DNA of 64,000 nt from DAOPKN01 sp035391225 (GCA_035391225.1 DAOPKN010000010.1:9347-73346), one strand, 5' to 3'; numbered from the stretch's first letter, positions 8,354-17,473 are shown. Made by a program: numbers and translations. The notes: a model not told the origin generated them from the sequence alone.

Positions 8354-9533
8354 TGTATGCCTCCTTTGAGAGGATAAAAAGGATTTGGATGTAGCAACCC
8401 TTTCCGGGTTGCGAGCGGATGGAGAATTTTCCACCCAGTTCGTTGGCTCTTTCTTTCATCACCGTGAGTCCGAATCCTGGAGACAGCTTGGAAAAACCAG
8501 CCCCGTCGTCGGAAAGGTCGAATTGCAATTTCGGCCGGTCAAAGGTGAGGGAAAAGTGGAATTGGCCGGCGTTGCCGTGGCGGATGCCATTGGTGAGACC
8601 CTCCTGCAGCGAGGAGTAAATCGCTTTTTCCAGTTCCGGTTTCAACGCGGGGATCGTGTTGAAGCGCCGGTGGATTTTCACACCGGTGTTGGCCTCGGTT
8701 TCGAGGATGAGGGCTTCCAATGCCGGTTGCAGATCCAGCACATTCCTTCCTTCCTTCAGCGTGCGTACCGAACGTCGAATGCTTTCCAACCCGTTGCGTA
8801 CCTGTTCTTGGGCGGTATCGATCTTTTGCTGTGCGTTTGCGGGATTCTTTTCAATCAAGCGTTTGGCGGCTTCCATCTGGATGATCACCGCGGTGAGTGC
8901 ATGTCCCACGCTGTCGTGGATTTCCCGGGCGATGCGATTCCTTTCGCGCAAAATGGTCATCTCCTCCAAGGCCTTCCCCGACTGCCGAAGGTTTTCGTTT
9001 GCTTTTTCCAAGAGTTGCGCTTGGTCATGGACCATCTTCCGGGAAAGGAAGAGGAACTTTCGCTTGTCGTTGAGATCCTTGACCATGAACATGAAACCGT
9101 ACACCAGGGTAAAACTGATCAAGTTCCGGAAAAGCATGGTAATCCCTTGCTGCTGGAGGTAGATGTTCAAGCTGCAAACCCCGATGGTGTACGCCAAGAA
9201 GCGCAACGAGAAACCCGTGGTGTAGAAAACCACCGATTCGGCGATGAGCGCATCGAAAAAGTAGAAGTGGAAGAAATGGGGGTCATTGTACGAAAGCCAG
9301 TATACCGCGACGAGGTCGAGAAGCATCAGCAACTTGGCCGAGGAAAGACTGCGCCGCGGGAAGAAGATGAAATGTCGGACGGTGAACGTGAAGAACATCC
9401 ACATGATCAGGAAGCTGGAAAGCTGGGTTTTTTGAGGGGTAAAGATGACCCAGCACAGGAACGTGAAGAAAAAGAACAGGTACTGTATCCCGTTGATGAT
9501 ATTCACGTAGTTCCGCGATTTGGTGCTCTCCAT
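8322..9533 (-). CDS. Sensor histidine kinase (HisKA_3, DesK/LiaS-like)
   Basis: 403 aa. The first 150 residues hold about five to six closely packed membrane segments with almost no extracytoplasmic domain, so the signal is probably sensed in the membrane. A short coiled linker follows (160-195), then a HisKA_3 dimerisation domain with phosphoacceptor His206 (REIHDSVGH), and a HATPase domain (ENLTNG-like NGIRHGNAG, DDGAGF, GFGL). ATG 9533 follows a GGAGG site. The gene overlaps and precedes its cognate response regulator. The ligand is not apparent from sequence. Confidence 0.92.
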   Translation of the reverse strand: MESTKSRNYVNIINGIQYLFFFFTFLCWVIFTPQKTQLSSFLIMWMFFTFTVRHFIFFPRRSLSSAKLLMLLDLVAVYWLSYNDPHFFHFYFFDALIAESVVFYTTGFSLRFLAYTIGVCSLNIYLQQQGITMLFRNLISFTLVYGFMFMVKDLNDKRKFLFLSRKMVHDQAQLLEKANENLRQSGKALEEMTILRERNRIAREIHDSVGHALTAVIIQMEAAKRLIEKNPANAQQKIDTAQEQVRNGLESIRRSVRTLKEGRNVLDLQPALEALILETEANTGVKIHRRFNTIPALKPELEKAIYSSLQEGLTNGIRHGNAGQFHFSLTFDRPKLQFDLSDDGAGFSKLSPGFGLTVMKERANELGGKFSIRSQPGKGCYIQILFILSKEAYNEPGIDTNAG

Positions 9534-9560
9534 TTTGCCTCCCGTCCTTTCTTCCCCTTT

Positions 9561-9587
9561 ATTTTACCACTCTTTTGAGCAAGTCAA
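9561..9587 (-). promoter_or_regulatory. Promoter of the two-component operon
   Basis: On the minus strand, TTGACT (9587-9582) and TAAAAT (9566-9561) are separated by 15 nt, and the -10 carries a TGG extension (TGGTAAAAT). The spacing is short, so the extended -10 probably contributes. It lies 28 bases upstream of the kinase ATG. Confidence 0.5.
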
Positions 9588-9716
9588 CCGGTCAATTCTT
9601 TTGTGACCGCAAATGTGACTCGAATTCCACGCAAACCTGACTTTCTTCACTACAACCAAACACGGTTTCACGGTATACTTTTTCCGACAACGCAACTCTT
9701 ACCATACATCTTGGTG

Positions 9717-9742
9717 CCTTCGCTTCGGCGAAGGTTTTTTTT
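9717..9742 (+). terminator. Rho-independent terminator with UUCG tetraloop
   Basis: CCTTCGC (9717-9723), loop TTCG, GCGAAGG (9728-9734), then eight T. It is a very strong plus-strand terminator, but no plus-strand gene precedes it: the two-component genes upstream run the other way. It may end a short untranslated RNA or block antisense readthrough. A -10-like TATACT lies at 9674-9679. Confidence 0.8.
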
Positions 9743-9937
9743 GGGGATTTTCCTTCTGTAGGGCTTGTTGGGAACGCCGCAGCCCATTGCGGCACCTGGG
9801 AGCCTTCCCTCGAAAAATGAGGCCGCACTGGTGTGCACCGTTCCCAGGATACCCTGGTCCTCCTCCTATGACTTCCGGCCAAAAATCATTTTCTTGTAAT
9901 GTTTCCTTTGGCACTTACCCCCGCGTGTGCATTTCTC
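9743..9937. other. Gene-free stretch with a possible multibranched RNA fold
   Basis: The kinase-to-peptide-transporter gap (9534-9996) has no credible gene. Besides the terminator it holds a nested set of inverted repeats. An 8-bp closing stem (TGGGAACG 9769-9776 with CGTTCCCA 9839-9846) encloses three small hairpins (9777-9792, 9808-9822, 9825-9836). It resembles a cloverleaf in outline but lacks T-loop and other tRNA signatures. No promoter clearly feeds it on either strand. Confidence 0.25.
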
Positions 9938-9943
9938 TATAAT
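9938..9943 (+). promoter_or_regulatory. -10 element of the peptide transporter operon
   Basis: Perfect TATAAT 40 bases before the ribosome site of the binding-protein gene. The box 17 nt upstream (TTACCC, 9915-9920) is a poor -35, so an activator may be needed. Confidence 0.5.
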
Positions 9944-9996
9944 TTTCGCGGAAGGCAGCGATATGGTTCGTTGCACAAAACGAAAGGAGGAGCATT

Positions 9997-12516
9997 ATGG
10001 TGAAAAGAGTCTCTCTGTTTCTGGTCATCGTAGCCCTGGTCTGCAGTGTTGGTTTTTCCGCAGTGGAAAAGTACCAGGGGAACCAAAAGGGTCCCTTCGT
10101 GGACAAGGTTTTGGTCAATGTGCGCATGCAGGAGGAAATTGGTCTGAAAGACGCTGCTGAAGGTCTCACCGATATTTTCTTCTGGGGTGTGGAAGGATCG
10201 ACGTTCCTTTCGCTTGACCAGGAAACACTGGACAAGTTGGAAGTGTACAGTGTTCCTGCAGGAAGCTGGTCCATCCCCATCAATCCCTACCCCAACGCAG
10301 CTCCTTACCAAGCGGAACGGGACGGCGAAGTCACGATCAACCCCTTTGCCATCGAGAAGGTGCGTTTCGCATTCAACTTCCTGATCAACCGCAAGTACAT
10401 GGTTGACGAAATCCTCATGGGTGCAGGTTTCCCCTGCTACACTCCCTACACCCCGGGACAACCTGGAACTTACCGCTACAACCTGATTGCGGACGAACTG
10501 GGTTTCACCCCTGAGGGCAACGAGGACATGGCCATCCAGATGATCGACGAGGCCATGCAGGAAGCGGCAGCCCATCCGGAAAATGCGGGACGCCTGAAAA
10601 AGGGTGAAAAGTACTGGGAATTCGATGGAAAACCCATCACCCTCAACTTCTACATCCGCGTGGATGACCCCAACGGGAGGTTGCGCGAAGGCCACTACAT
10701 CGCCGATCAGCTCGAAAAAGCGGGTTTCGCGGTGAACCGCATGGAACGGGAACGCGCCATTTGTAGCGCGGATATCTACGGAACAGACCCTGCCGACTAC
10801 CTTTGGAACATGCTTACCGAAGGCTGGGGTGCAGGTGCCACCCGAAAGTGGTGGACCGTTTCACTGGGACAAATGTACGCATCCTGGTACGGGTACACCC
10901 CTGGTTGGGCAGAACCCACCAACTGGAGTTTCACCAACGACCTCATCGACAGCAATTCCTTGAAAGCCTGGAACGGAAACTTCCTGACAGGCGAAGAGTA
11001 TTGGGACCTGGTGCTGGCTGCCACGCGTGAAGCGTTGAAGCAATCGGTGCGCGTGTTTACCACGAACCAGGAGAACTTCTACGTGGCCAACAAGGAACGG
11101 CTTCCCGACCGCTTTGCATACGGATTGGGAGACGGGCTCAATCGCTGGTCACTGATCACCGCGCGCCCCGTGGGTTCCAACGAACTGCGCATCACCCAGT
11201 TCTCCTCCAGGGCGTCCTTGTTCATGTACCCTTGGGACCCAATTGGGACAGATGGGTTCGCAGACAGTTACACGCAGTACGTGGCTGGACCCTGCGGCAT
11301 GTGGCCCACGGAGGAAAGCCCCGTTTCGGCCGACGTCATCCGCTACGGTGTAACCTGGGAAGACGAAGACCTTGACGTGCAAGTGGAAAAAGATGCCGAA
11401 GGGAACATCGTGGGCTTGATCGACGTACCCGCGAATGCCATCAAGTACAACCCTGCAACAAACAAGTGGGAACAGGTTGGCGAAGGCGTGACCTCTTTCT
11501 CCAAGTGCACCTACGAATCGCTGTACAGCGCCTGGCACCATGGCGTGAAGATCGGCCTCGCCGATTTCCTGTTTGCCCAGGCTTTCATCGAGGAATGGGC
11601 TTCCCGGGATGGCGAGAACGACGCAGAGTTTGAAGCTGCGTTCTCTTCCTACTGGCTCGAAACCGTGAATACCATCAAGGGTTGGGTCATCCACGAAGAT
11701 GGAAAGATCACCACTTACTTCGACTACAACTTCCCGCAGGACCTGGGGCAGGTCGTTGGTTCCGGTGCCCCCCCGATTTCCGCTTCTGCTGCGGGAAACC
11801 ACGTGGGTGTGTCCTGGGAAATCGTGGAAGCCATTGCGCTGATGATCAACGAAGGTTCGGCCTCCGGCGTGCAATACAGCTTCTCTTCCCAGTCCGAGAA
11901 TGAAATCGACGTGTTGGTTCCCAACCACGTTGCGGACATTCGTGCCAAGCTGGTGGAAATGGCGGAGCGCAACCACGTGCCGGATTCCATCAAGGATTTC
12001 TTGACACCCGAGCAAGCCAAGCAAAGCTACGAAGCGGCCATCAAGTGGATCGATGAAACGGGACACGCGTTCATCTCCAACGGACCCTTCATGCTTGCCG
12101 TGAGCGATTCGGAAAACAACTACTGGGAACTGCACGCGGTGCGCGATCCGGAGTTCCCCTACAACGCGGATTACTGGATGGAATTCTTTGCCGTTCCCCG
12201 CATGGTCATCGACAACGTGAACATGCCTCCGTTGATTCCCAAGGGAAATGACCTCACCATCAAGGTGAAAGCTTCCAAGGTTGTTTTCCCCAACGACACT
12301 TCGGAACCTGCAGAGAATGGTGTAATCACTGCTCGTATCCTATCCGATCCCGAAATCGAAGTGACGGCGAACCTGATCAACACCGGTGAATTCAAGATCG
12401 TGTTCCCGGGAACCCAGACCAATAACCTGCAACCTGGAAACTACCAGGTCATGATCGAAGCGGAGCTGCCAGGAGCCGTTGCTGCCTCCACTTCGGAAAC
12501 CATCGTAATCTGGTAA
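9997..12516 (+). CDS. Large extracellular peptide-binding protein (SBP_bac_5)
   Basis: Solute-binding protein of the oligopeptide/dipeptide family, 839 aa against the usual 500-600. ATG 9997 follows AAAGGAGG. A Sec signal peptide (MVKRVSLFLVIVALVCSVGFSA) with no lipobox predicts a soluble or wall-associated protein. The family-5 fold occupies most of residues 30-735. The last 95 or so residues (from NMPPLIPKGND) look like an Ig-like beta-sandwich ending ASTSETIVIW. Two permease and two ATPase genes follow, giving a complete importer. Long family-5 binding proteins also occur for oligosaccharides in thermophiles, so the substrate class (peptide or sugar) is open. Confidence 0.88.
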   Translation: MVKRVSLFLVIVALVCSVGFSAVEKYQGNQKGPFVDKVLVNVRMQEEIGLKDAAEGLTDIFFWGVEGSTFLSLDQETLDKLEVYSVPAGSWSIPINPYPNAAPYQAERDGEVTINPFAIEKVRFAFNFLINRKYMVDEILMGAGFPCYTPYTPGQPGTYRYNLIADELGFTPEGNEDMAIQMIDEAMQEAAAHPENAGRLKKGEKYWEFDGKPITLNFYIRVDDPNGRLREGHYIADQLEKAGFAVNRMERERAICSADIYGTDPADYLWNMLTEGWGAGATRKWWTVSLGQMYASWYGYTPGWAEPTNWSFTNDLIDSNSLKAWNGNFLTGEEYWDLVLAATREALKQSVRVFTTNQENFYVANKERLPDRFAYGLGDGLNRWSLITARPVGSNELRITQFSSRASLFMYPWDPIGTDGFADSYTQYVAGPCGMWPTEESPVSADVIRYGVTWEDEDLDVQVEKDAEGNIVGLIDVPANAIKYNPATNKWEQVGEGVTSFSKCTYESLYSAWHHGVKIGLADFLFAQAFIEEWASRDGENDAEFEAAFSSYWLETVNTIKGWVIHEDGKITTYFDYNFPQDLGQVVGSGAPPISASAAGNHVGVSWEIVEAIALMINEGSASGVQYSFSSQSENEIDVLVPNHVADIRAKLVEMAERNHVPDSIKDFLTPEQAKQSYEAAIKWIDETGHAFISNGPFMLAVSDSENNYWELHAVRDPEFPYNADYWMEFFAVPRMVIDNVNMPPLIPKGNDLTIKVKASKVVFPNDTSEPAENGVITARILSDPEIEVTANLINTGEFKIVFPGTQTNNLQPGNYQVMIEAELPGAVAASTSETIVIW

Positions 12517-12529
12517 CACGTGTTATTCA

Positions 12530-12569
12530 AGGGGCGGTGTCCGGACACCCCCGGACGCGCCCCTTTTTT
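12530..12569 (+). terminator. Terminator after the binding-protein gene
   Basis: Outer stem AGGGGCG (12530-12536)/CGCCCCT (12558-12564) and inner stem TCCGG (12540-12544)/CCGGA (12551-12555), followed by six T. It lies 13 bases after the stop and before the permease genes, so it probably lets the binding protein be made in excess while limited readthrough supplies the permeases. Confidence 0.85.
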
Positions 12570-12601
12570 CTGATTTCGGGTTTGGAGACGAGGTGGGTTA
12601 G

Positions 12602-13651
12602 ATGTTCTGGAAGTACGCGCTCAAAAGGATTCTCAACGGGATTTTCATCTACATCATTTTGATTTTCATTTTTTCCGCCCTGTTCAACGTGACCATGGAA
12701 AGAACGGCGAGAGCCCTCGTGGAAGAGCAGATCCAAAGTGATCTCATGGCGTTACGGGGCTCCCAGATGACTCCGGAACAAACCCGGCGTTTCATCGAGG
12801 AGCGGCGGGAGAGATACATTCAACGGTACCACCTGGATAAACCGGTTGCGGAGCGGGTTTTGCGCCGTGCCTGGGACACCCTTTCCTTCGATTACGGTAA
12901 GTCCACGTTTATCAAGAACAGTGCTGGGGAGAGGGACGTGACGAAAATCGTGTTCGATGCGGTTCCCAAAACTCTTCTGCTGTTCGGAACGGCAATCATA
13001 ATCGATATCTTGCTGGGACTGGTTCTGGGGATCAAGAAAGCCCAGCGCCCAGGGAAAATGCTGGACAAGTCCACTTCGGTTACCACGATGGTTGTGTTTG
13101 GCCTTCCTTCCTGGTGGCTGGGGATGCTGATGATCATGTTCTTCGCCTACACGGTCAAGATTTTCCCATCCGGTGGATTGATTTCCACCCCGCCCCCCGA
13201 AGCAGGGTTTGCGGCTTTTTGGGATAAGCTGTACCACCTCCTTCTTCCCGTGATTACGCTCGTGGTGTTGGGCTTTTGGGGCAGGGCCTTTCTCACGCGC
13301 AACATCGTTCTGGGCATCCTGCAGGAGGACTACGTGATGTCCGCCAGGGCAAGAGGGATCCCCGAACGCAAGGTGTTGTACGGTCATGCCATGCGCACCG
13401 CGGCTCCCCCCATCGTCACCATGGCACTGCTGGCGCTTCTGGCTTCCGTGAGCGGAAACATCGTCTTCGAAGGCATTTTTAGCTGGCCGGGCATGGGGAA
13501 CTTGTATTGGACTGCCATTCAACAAAATGATGTTCCCGTATTGATGGGAAACCTTTCGATGACAACGGGACTGTATATTAGCGGACTCGTGATCCTGGAC
13601 TTGATTTACGGTTTCCTGGATCCCCGGATAAAGGTAGGTGGAAAGGGATGA
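12602..13651 (+). CDS. Peptide ABC transporter permease (DppB/OppB type)
   Basis: 349 aa, BPD_transp_1 family. After an N-terminal membrane segment (residues 10-30) comes an extended extracytoplasmic stretch (about 35-115), charged and rich in Glu and Arg, then five more membrane segments. The cytoplasmic EAA-type coupling loop is YVMSARARGIPERKVLYGHA. ATG 12602 has a GAGGTGG site. The longer external loop parallels the larger one in the partner permease. The stop overlaps the next ATG (ATGA). Confidence 0.9.
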   Translation: MFWKYALKRILNGIFIYIILIFIFSALFNVTMERTARALVEEQIQSDLMALRGSQMTPEQTRRFIEERRERYIQRYHLDKPVAERVLRRAWDTLSFDYGKSTFIKNSAGERDVTKIVFDAVPKTLLLFGTAIIIDILLGLVLGIKKAQRPGKMLDKSTSVTTMVVFGLPSWWLGMLMIMFFAYTVKIFPSGGLISTPPPEAGFAAFWDKLYHLLLPVITLVVLGFWGRAFLTRNIVLGILQEDYVMSARARGIPERKVLYGHAMRTAAPPIVTMALLALLASVSGNIVFEGIFSWPGMGNLYWTAIQQNDVPVLMGNLSMTTGLYISGLVILDLIYGFLDPRIKVGGKG

Positions 13652-15051
13652 AGTTTTCCGATTTGAAATCCAGCTTCCAGGAATTTTGGTCCGAGTTCAA
13701 ACGGGTTCGTTCGGGCATCTTTGGGTTGGTGCTATTTGGGTTTTTCATTTTCCTAATGCTCTTTGAGCCGTTATTGCTGCCGTTTGAGCAGGCAAACGAT
13801 CGCTGGAGAGATATCACCTACTGGGAAGACAGCCCCAAGGGTGTTCCCCCGGTTTGGGCAAACTGGTTTTCTTCTTCCAAGAAACCCACCAGTAGCATTA
13901 TCGCGGATGCGCAGTTCTCGGAACAAGACCTGGGAAGCGTGAAGATCAAGGAATGGCTGTTCGAGTACGACTTCCAGGCGGATGAGTCTCCGCAAGACGT
14001 GATTTTGAAAGGCCAGGGCAGTGGAACCCCGATGATCGTGTATTCGCTGATTCGTCCCGACGGGCAGGAAGTCACCATGGTGCAGCAGGCCTTCTCGCTG
14101 GGGTCCAAGAATGCCTTCCGGCTCTCCGCGGACAAGGATGCGAAGAAAACGGTTTTGGATTTCGTTTCCGGGTTCGAGGATCCGCAAGTCGTCCGAAGGA
14201 CGGATGCTGGAAGAACACTTCCCACGCGATTCCTTTTCGCGCAGGCAAAACCCGGGATTATCCGATCCCCGGAGGCACTCAAGGGGTTGTATACCATCAA
14301 GGTCACAGCTATCATGCAGGGTGCCAACGACAGCCTGTCGAATCTTGCCATCGTTTTACCGGGCAAAGTCTCCGGTTTGCTGGGAACGGACTCGTACAAG
14401 CGGGATGTTTGGTCCGGCGTTCTCTCGGGGATCAAGTGGGCCCTCCTAATCGGGATCCTCACCGCGGTTGTTTCTGTCTCCGTGGGCGTGGTGTACGGTG
14501 TGGTTAGTGCCTACTTCGGTGGTCTGGTGGACAGCGTGATGAACCGCATTTTCGAGATCTTCGTCTCGGTGCCGTTACTGCCCGTGCTGATCGTGATGAG
14601 TGCTGTTTTCAAGCCAAGTATTTGGACCTTGATCATCATGATGGCCGCGTTTTTCTGGGTGGGGCCCGTGAAAACCGTTCGCAGCATGGCCATGCAAATC
14701 CGGGAGGAAACGTACATCGAGGCTTCCCGGGCCCTTGGCGCTAAGAACTCGCGGTTGATCTTTAAGCACATGGTGCCTTTGCTCGTTCCCTATTCCTTCG
14801 CTTCGATGGCGTTGTATATTCCTGGCGCCATCGTGTACGAAGCGACGGTCAGCTTGCTGGGGCTTGGGGATGCAACCATCGTTACCTGGGGGCAGATCCT
14901 TTCCGATGCATTGAGCTCAGGGGCCGTGATGAATGGGCTATGGTGGTGGGTCGTTCCACCCGGGCTGGCCATTGCATTCATGGGTATGACGTTTGCCTTC
15001 ATTGGATTTGCCATGGACAAGATCTTGCACCCGAAACTGAGGACGAGGTAG
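13648..15051 (+). CDS. Peptide ABC transporter permease (DppC/OppC type) with large external insert
   Basis: 467 aa, whereas typical DppC proteins have about 290-300. The first membrane segment is at residues 25-45. About 200 residues of soluble sequence follow (roughly 48-255) before the second segment, then the canonical BPD_transp_1 core with EAA loop YIEASRALGAKNSRLIFKH. The insert is presumably on the outer side and may dock the oversized binding protein. The ATG overlaps the previous stop, so translation is coupled. Confidence 0.9.
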   Translation: MKFSDLKSSFQEFWSEFKRVRSGIFGLVLFGFFIFLMLFEPLLLPFEQANDRWRDITYWEDSPKGVPPVWANWFSSSKKPTSSIIADAQFSEQDLGSVKIKEWLFEYDFQADESPQDVILKGQGSGTPMIVYSLIRPDGQEVTMVQQAFSLGSKNAFRLSADKDAKKTVLDFVSGFEDPQVVRRTDAGRTLPTRFLFAQAKPGIIRSPEALKGLYTIKVTAIMQGANDSLSNLAIVLPGKVSGLLGTDSYKRDVWSGVLSGIKWALLIGILTAVVSVSVGVVYGVVSAYFGGLVDSVMNRIFEIFVSVPLLPVLIVMSAVFKPSIWTLIIMMAAFFWVGPVKTVRSMAMQIREETYIEASRALGAKNSRLIFKHMVPLLVPYSFASMALYIPGAIVYEATVSLLGLGDATIVTWGQILSDALSSGAVMNGLWWWVVPPGLAIAFMGMTFAFIGFAMDKILHPKLRTR

Positions 15052-15056
15052 TGGGT

Positions 15057-16040
15057 ATGGAAAAAAACAAAGAATACGTGATGCAGGTCAATAACTTGAA
15101 GCTGTACTACTTCACGAGCATGGGGCCCGTGAAAGCGCTGGATGATGTTTCGTTCCACTTGAAAAAGGGAGAGACCCTGGGCTTGGTCGGAGAATCGGGC
15201 TGTGGGAAAACCACGACCGGTACCGCGATCCTGAACATGCCTTCTCCCCCCGGTAGGATCGTGAGTGGAGAGATCATCGTGGATGGCGAAAACATCCTCA
15301 CCCTCAACGAAAGTACCATTCGAAAACGGGTGCGTTGGGAAAAGATTTCCATGGTGTTCCAAGGGGCCATGAACTGCTTGACCCCGGTGTACACCGTGGA
15401 AAAACTGATGCTCGAAACGCTGCAAGAACACCGAAAGATGGAAAGAGACAAGGCCTTGGCGTTGATTTCGCGCTACCTGGGATTGGTGGGGCTTTCCAAC
15501 GACGTGCTCAAAAGGTATCCACACGAGCTGTCGGGGGGAATGAAGCAGCGCATCGTGATCGCTACCGCCTTGTTCCTGGAACCCAAGATCGTGATCTGCG
15601 ACGAACCCACCACCGCTTTGGACGTGGTGGTGCAGGCGCAGATCATCAACCTGCTCAAGGAATTGAAGCAGAAATTGGATCTTTCCTTCATCTTCATCAC
15701 GCATGACCTGGCGACCGAGGCAGAGGTGGCGGACCGTGTGCAGGTCATGTACGCGGGAAAAATCGCGGAAATTGGCACGAACGAGCAAATCTACGGGGAG
15801 AAGGGGCCCTCCCATCCCTATACACGCCGGTTGTTGCAAGCGACTCCGCGATTGCACCAGAAGGTGAAAGAACTGGCGTTCATCCCCGGCACACCCCCCG
15901 ATCTGCTTGAACCCCCACCTGGGTGCCGCTTTCACTTGCGATGTGACCAGGCGATCGAACGGTGCAGGATGGAAGAACCCCCCCTGGTGGAAATTGAACC
16001 CGAACACCGTGTGGCTTGCTGGAGGTGCTGCGAATGGTAG
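15057..16040 (+). CDS. Peptide ABC transporter ATPase (DppD/OppD type)
   Basis: 327 aa from ATG 15057 (GAGGTAG site at 15044-15050). Walker A GESGCGKTT, signature LSGGMKQR, Walker B IVICDEPTTALD. The C-terminal oligopeptide-transporter extension has the Cys-containing PPGCRFHLRCD segment characteristic of the DppD/OppD subgroup. It pairs with the ATPase encoded next, overlapping it by 7 bases. Confidence 0.93.
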   Translation: MEKNKEYVMQVNNLKLYYFTSMGPVKALDDVSFHLKKGETLGLVGESGCGKTTTGTAILNMPSPPGRIVSGEIIVDGENILTLNESTIRKRVRWEKISMVFQGAMNCLTPVYTVEKLMLETLQEHRKMERDKALALISRYLGLVGLSNDVLKRYPHELSGGMKQRIVIATALFLEPKIVICDEPTTALDVVVQAQIINLLKELKQKLDLSFIFITHDLATEAEVADRVQVMYAGKIAEIGTNEQIYGEKGPSHPYTRRLLQATPRLHQKVKELAFIPGTPPDLLEPPPGCRFHLRCDQAIERCRMEEPPLVEIEPEHRVACWRCCEW

Positions 16041-17062
16041 ACAAAACCGAGTTGAAACGCAACGTGGACCATATCTTCCAAATCCGCGGGTTGAAGAAGT
16101 GGTTCCCGGTCCGTCGTTCGATGGGGGAATTTTTCCGCAAGGAACAGCGCTTCGTGAAGGCGGTGGATGGGATTTCGTTTGACATCCAAAGGGGCGAAAT
16201 TTTTGGTCTTGTGGGAGAATCGGGTTGTGGCAAAACCACCACGGGCAAGCTCATCATGAAATTGCTCGATCCCACTTCCGGGGAGATGGTTTTCAACGGG
16301 GAGGATGTTACCTTTCTTTCTGGCCCCAAGCAGCAGAAGTACCGCCAAAAGGTACAGATGGTTTTTCAAGATCCGTATGCTTCGATGAACCCGCGCTTCA
16401 AAATCCGGGATGTGCTCGAAGAGCCCTTGATCATTCACAAAACACACGATGCCCGAGCGGGGCGGTTGGAAAAAGTGGAGAAAGCATTGACGGAGGTGCG
16501 TCTCCAGCCTCCCCGGGAGTTCATGGAGCGTTTCCCGCATATGCTCAGTGGAGGGCAGCGGCAGCGCGCCGCAACCGCGAGAAGCCTCATCCTGAACCCC
16601 AGCGTAATCGTTGCGGACGAACCCGTTTCCATGATTGACCTTTCCACGCGTGCGGAGATCTTGCACATGATGAAGGAAGTGCAACGGGACCTTGGACTCA
16701 CCTATATCTACATCACGCATGACCTCTCCACTGCGCGATACTTCACGGACCGCATCGCGGTAATGTACCTTGGGCGCATCGTGGAACTGGGAAACCCCGA
16801 CGACGTGATCGATTTTCCACGACACCCGTACACCCGCGCGTTGATTGCGGCCGTGTGTGAACCCGTGGCGGGGAAAGTAAACCGCATCAAGGAGGTGCCG
16901 ATCAAGGGGGAGATCCCATCCGCCCAAAACATTCCGCAGGGATGCCGTTTTCACCCACGTTGCCCCTTTGCGCAGGAGGAATGCTGGCAAAAGGTAGAAC
17001 CGGAGCTGGAGGATTTGGGGGGAGGACATCTGGTGGCTTGCCGGAGGTACGCGCAGATTTAA
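16034..17062 (+). CDS. Peptide ABC transporter ATPase (DppF/OppF type)
   Basis: 342 aa from ATG 16034, with GGAGGT at 16021-16026. Walker A GESGCGKTT, signature LSGGQRQR, Walker B VIVADEPVSMID, and the C-terminal PQGCRFHPRCPF Cys segment. The N-terminus (LKKWFPVRRS) matches the OppF/DppF branch. It is the last gene of the five-gene importer; a weak terminator lies about 65 bases downstream. Confidence 0.93.
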   Translation: MVDKTELKRNVDHIFQIRGLKKWFPVRRSMGEFFRKEQRFVKAVDGISFDIQRGEIFGLVGESGCGKTTTGKLIMKLLDPTSGEMVFNGEDVTFLSGPKQQKYRQKVQMVFQDPYASMNPRFKIRDVLEEPLIIHKTHDARAGRLEKVEKALTEVRLQPPREFMERFPHMLSGGQRQRAATARSLILNPSVIVADEPVSMIDLSTRAEILHMMKEVQRDLGLTYIYITHDLSTARYFTDRIAVMYLGRIVELGNPDDVIDFPRHPYTRALIAAVCEPVAGKVNRIKEVPIKGEIPSAQNIPQGCRFHPRCPFAQEECWQKVEPELEDLGGGHLVACRRYAQI

Positions 17063-17080
17063 GGGTGAGCAGAACAAGTT

Positions 17081-17320
17081 TTACGGTTGGGGTACAAAAC
17101 CTCGCACGGGGGCAAAAAACGGAGTATGCCCTGCAGATGGCGGGGTTTTTTCACGTGGAGCTTCCCAGGGAAGGGAAAAGAAGGAGATGGAAGGGTGGTT
17201 AGTGGAGGGAGAAACCAGGTTGGATTGCAAAAAGGAAGCGCTGAGCAGGAAGGAAAACGCGATCACAAGTATGAGCAAAAAACTTCCAAGCTTCCGACCA
17301 GAAACGGAAAATGGCTTCAA
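17081..17320 (-). CDS. Possible small exported protein (79 aa)
   Basis: Speculative. On the minus strand a TTG at 17320 opens a 79-codon frame whose N-terminus looks like a signal peptide: Lys/Arg-containing n-region (MKPFSVSGRK), hydrophobic core (LGSFLLILVIAFSFLLSASF), then a Pro/Ser-rich tail with no recognised domain. A strong promoter (17351-17380, minus) and a GAGGGGG purine box before the TTG support expression. Against it: unusual composition and overlap with a possible plus-strand terminator. It could equally be the start of a non-coding transcript. Confidence 0.3.
   Translation of the reverse strand: MKPFSVSGRKLGSFLLILVIAFSFLLSASFLQSNLVSPSTNHPSISFFSLPWEAPREKTPPSAGHTPFFAPVRGFVPQP
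17129..17151 (+). terminator. Probable terminator of the peptide transporter operon
   Basis: CCCTGC (17129-17134), loop AGATG, GCGGGG (17140-17145, one G-U pair), then six T. The stem is short but the U tract is good and the position fits. Confidence 0.5.
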
Positions 17321-17350
17321 GACCTAACCCCCTCACATTCAATCGCATTC

Positions 17351-17380
17351 ATTATACCTTTTCAAAAGCCCGGGGGTCAA
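17351..17380 (-). promoter_or_regulatory. Minus-strand promoter in the dppF-glpK gap
   Basis: TTGACC (17380-17375) and a perfect TATAAT (17356-17351), spacer 18 nt. It points away from glpK toward the possible 79-aa exported protein, and is divergent from the plus-strand promoter at 17474. Confidence 0.6.
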
Positions 17381-17473
17381 AAAAAAAGCGAATCCATGGG
17401 GGTCGCGCAAAGCCGCATTTGAAAGGGATTACGACGGTGCGTCCTCGGAAAATGGCTGCTGAAAGGGATGAGC

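Noticed and set aside
9769..9846. Cloverleaf-like fold considered as a tRNA
   Set aside because: No T-loop GTTCRA motif, wrong arm lengths (5, 4 and 4 bp with odd spacers) and no anticodon arm geometry.
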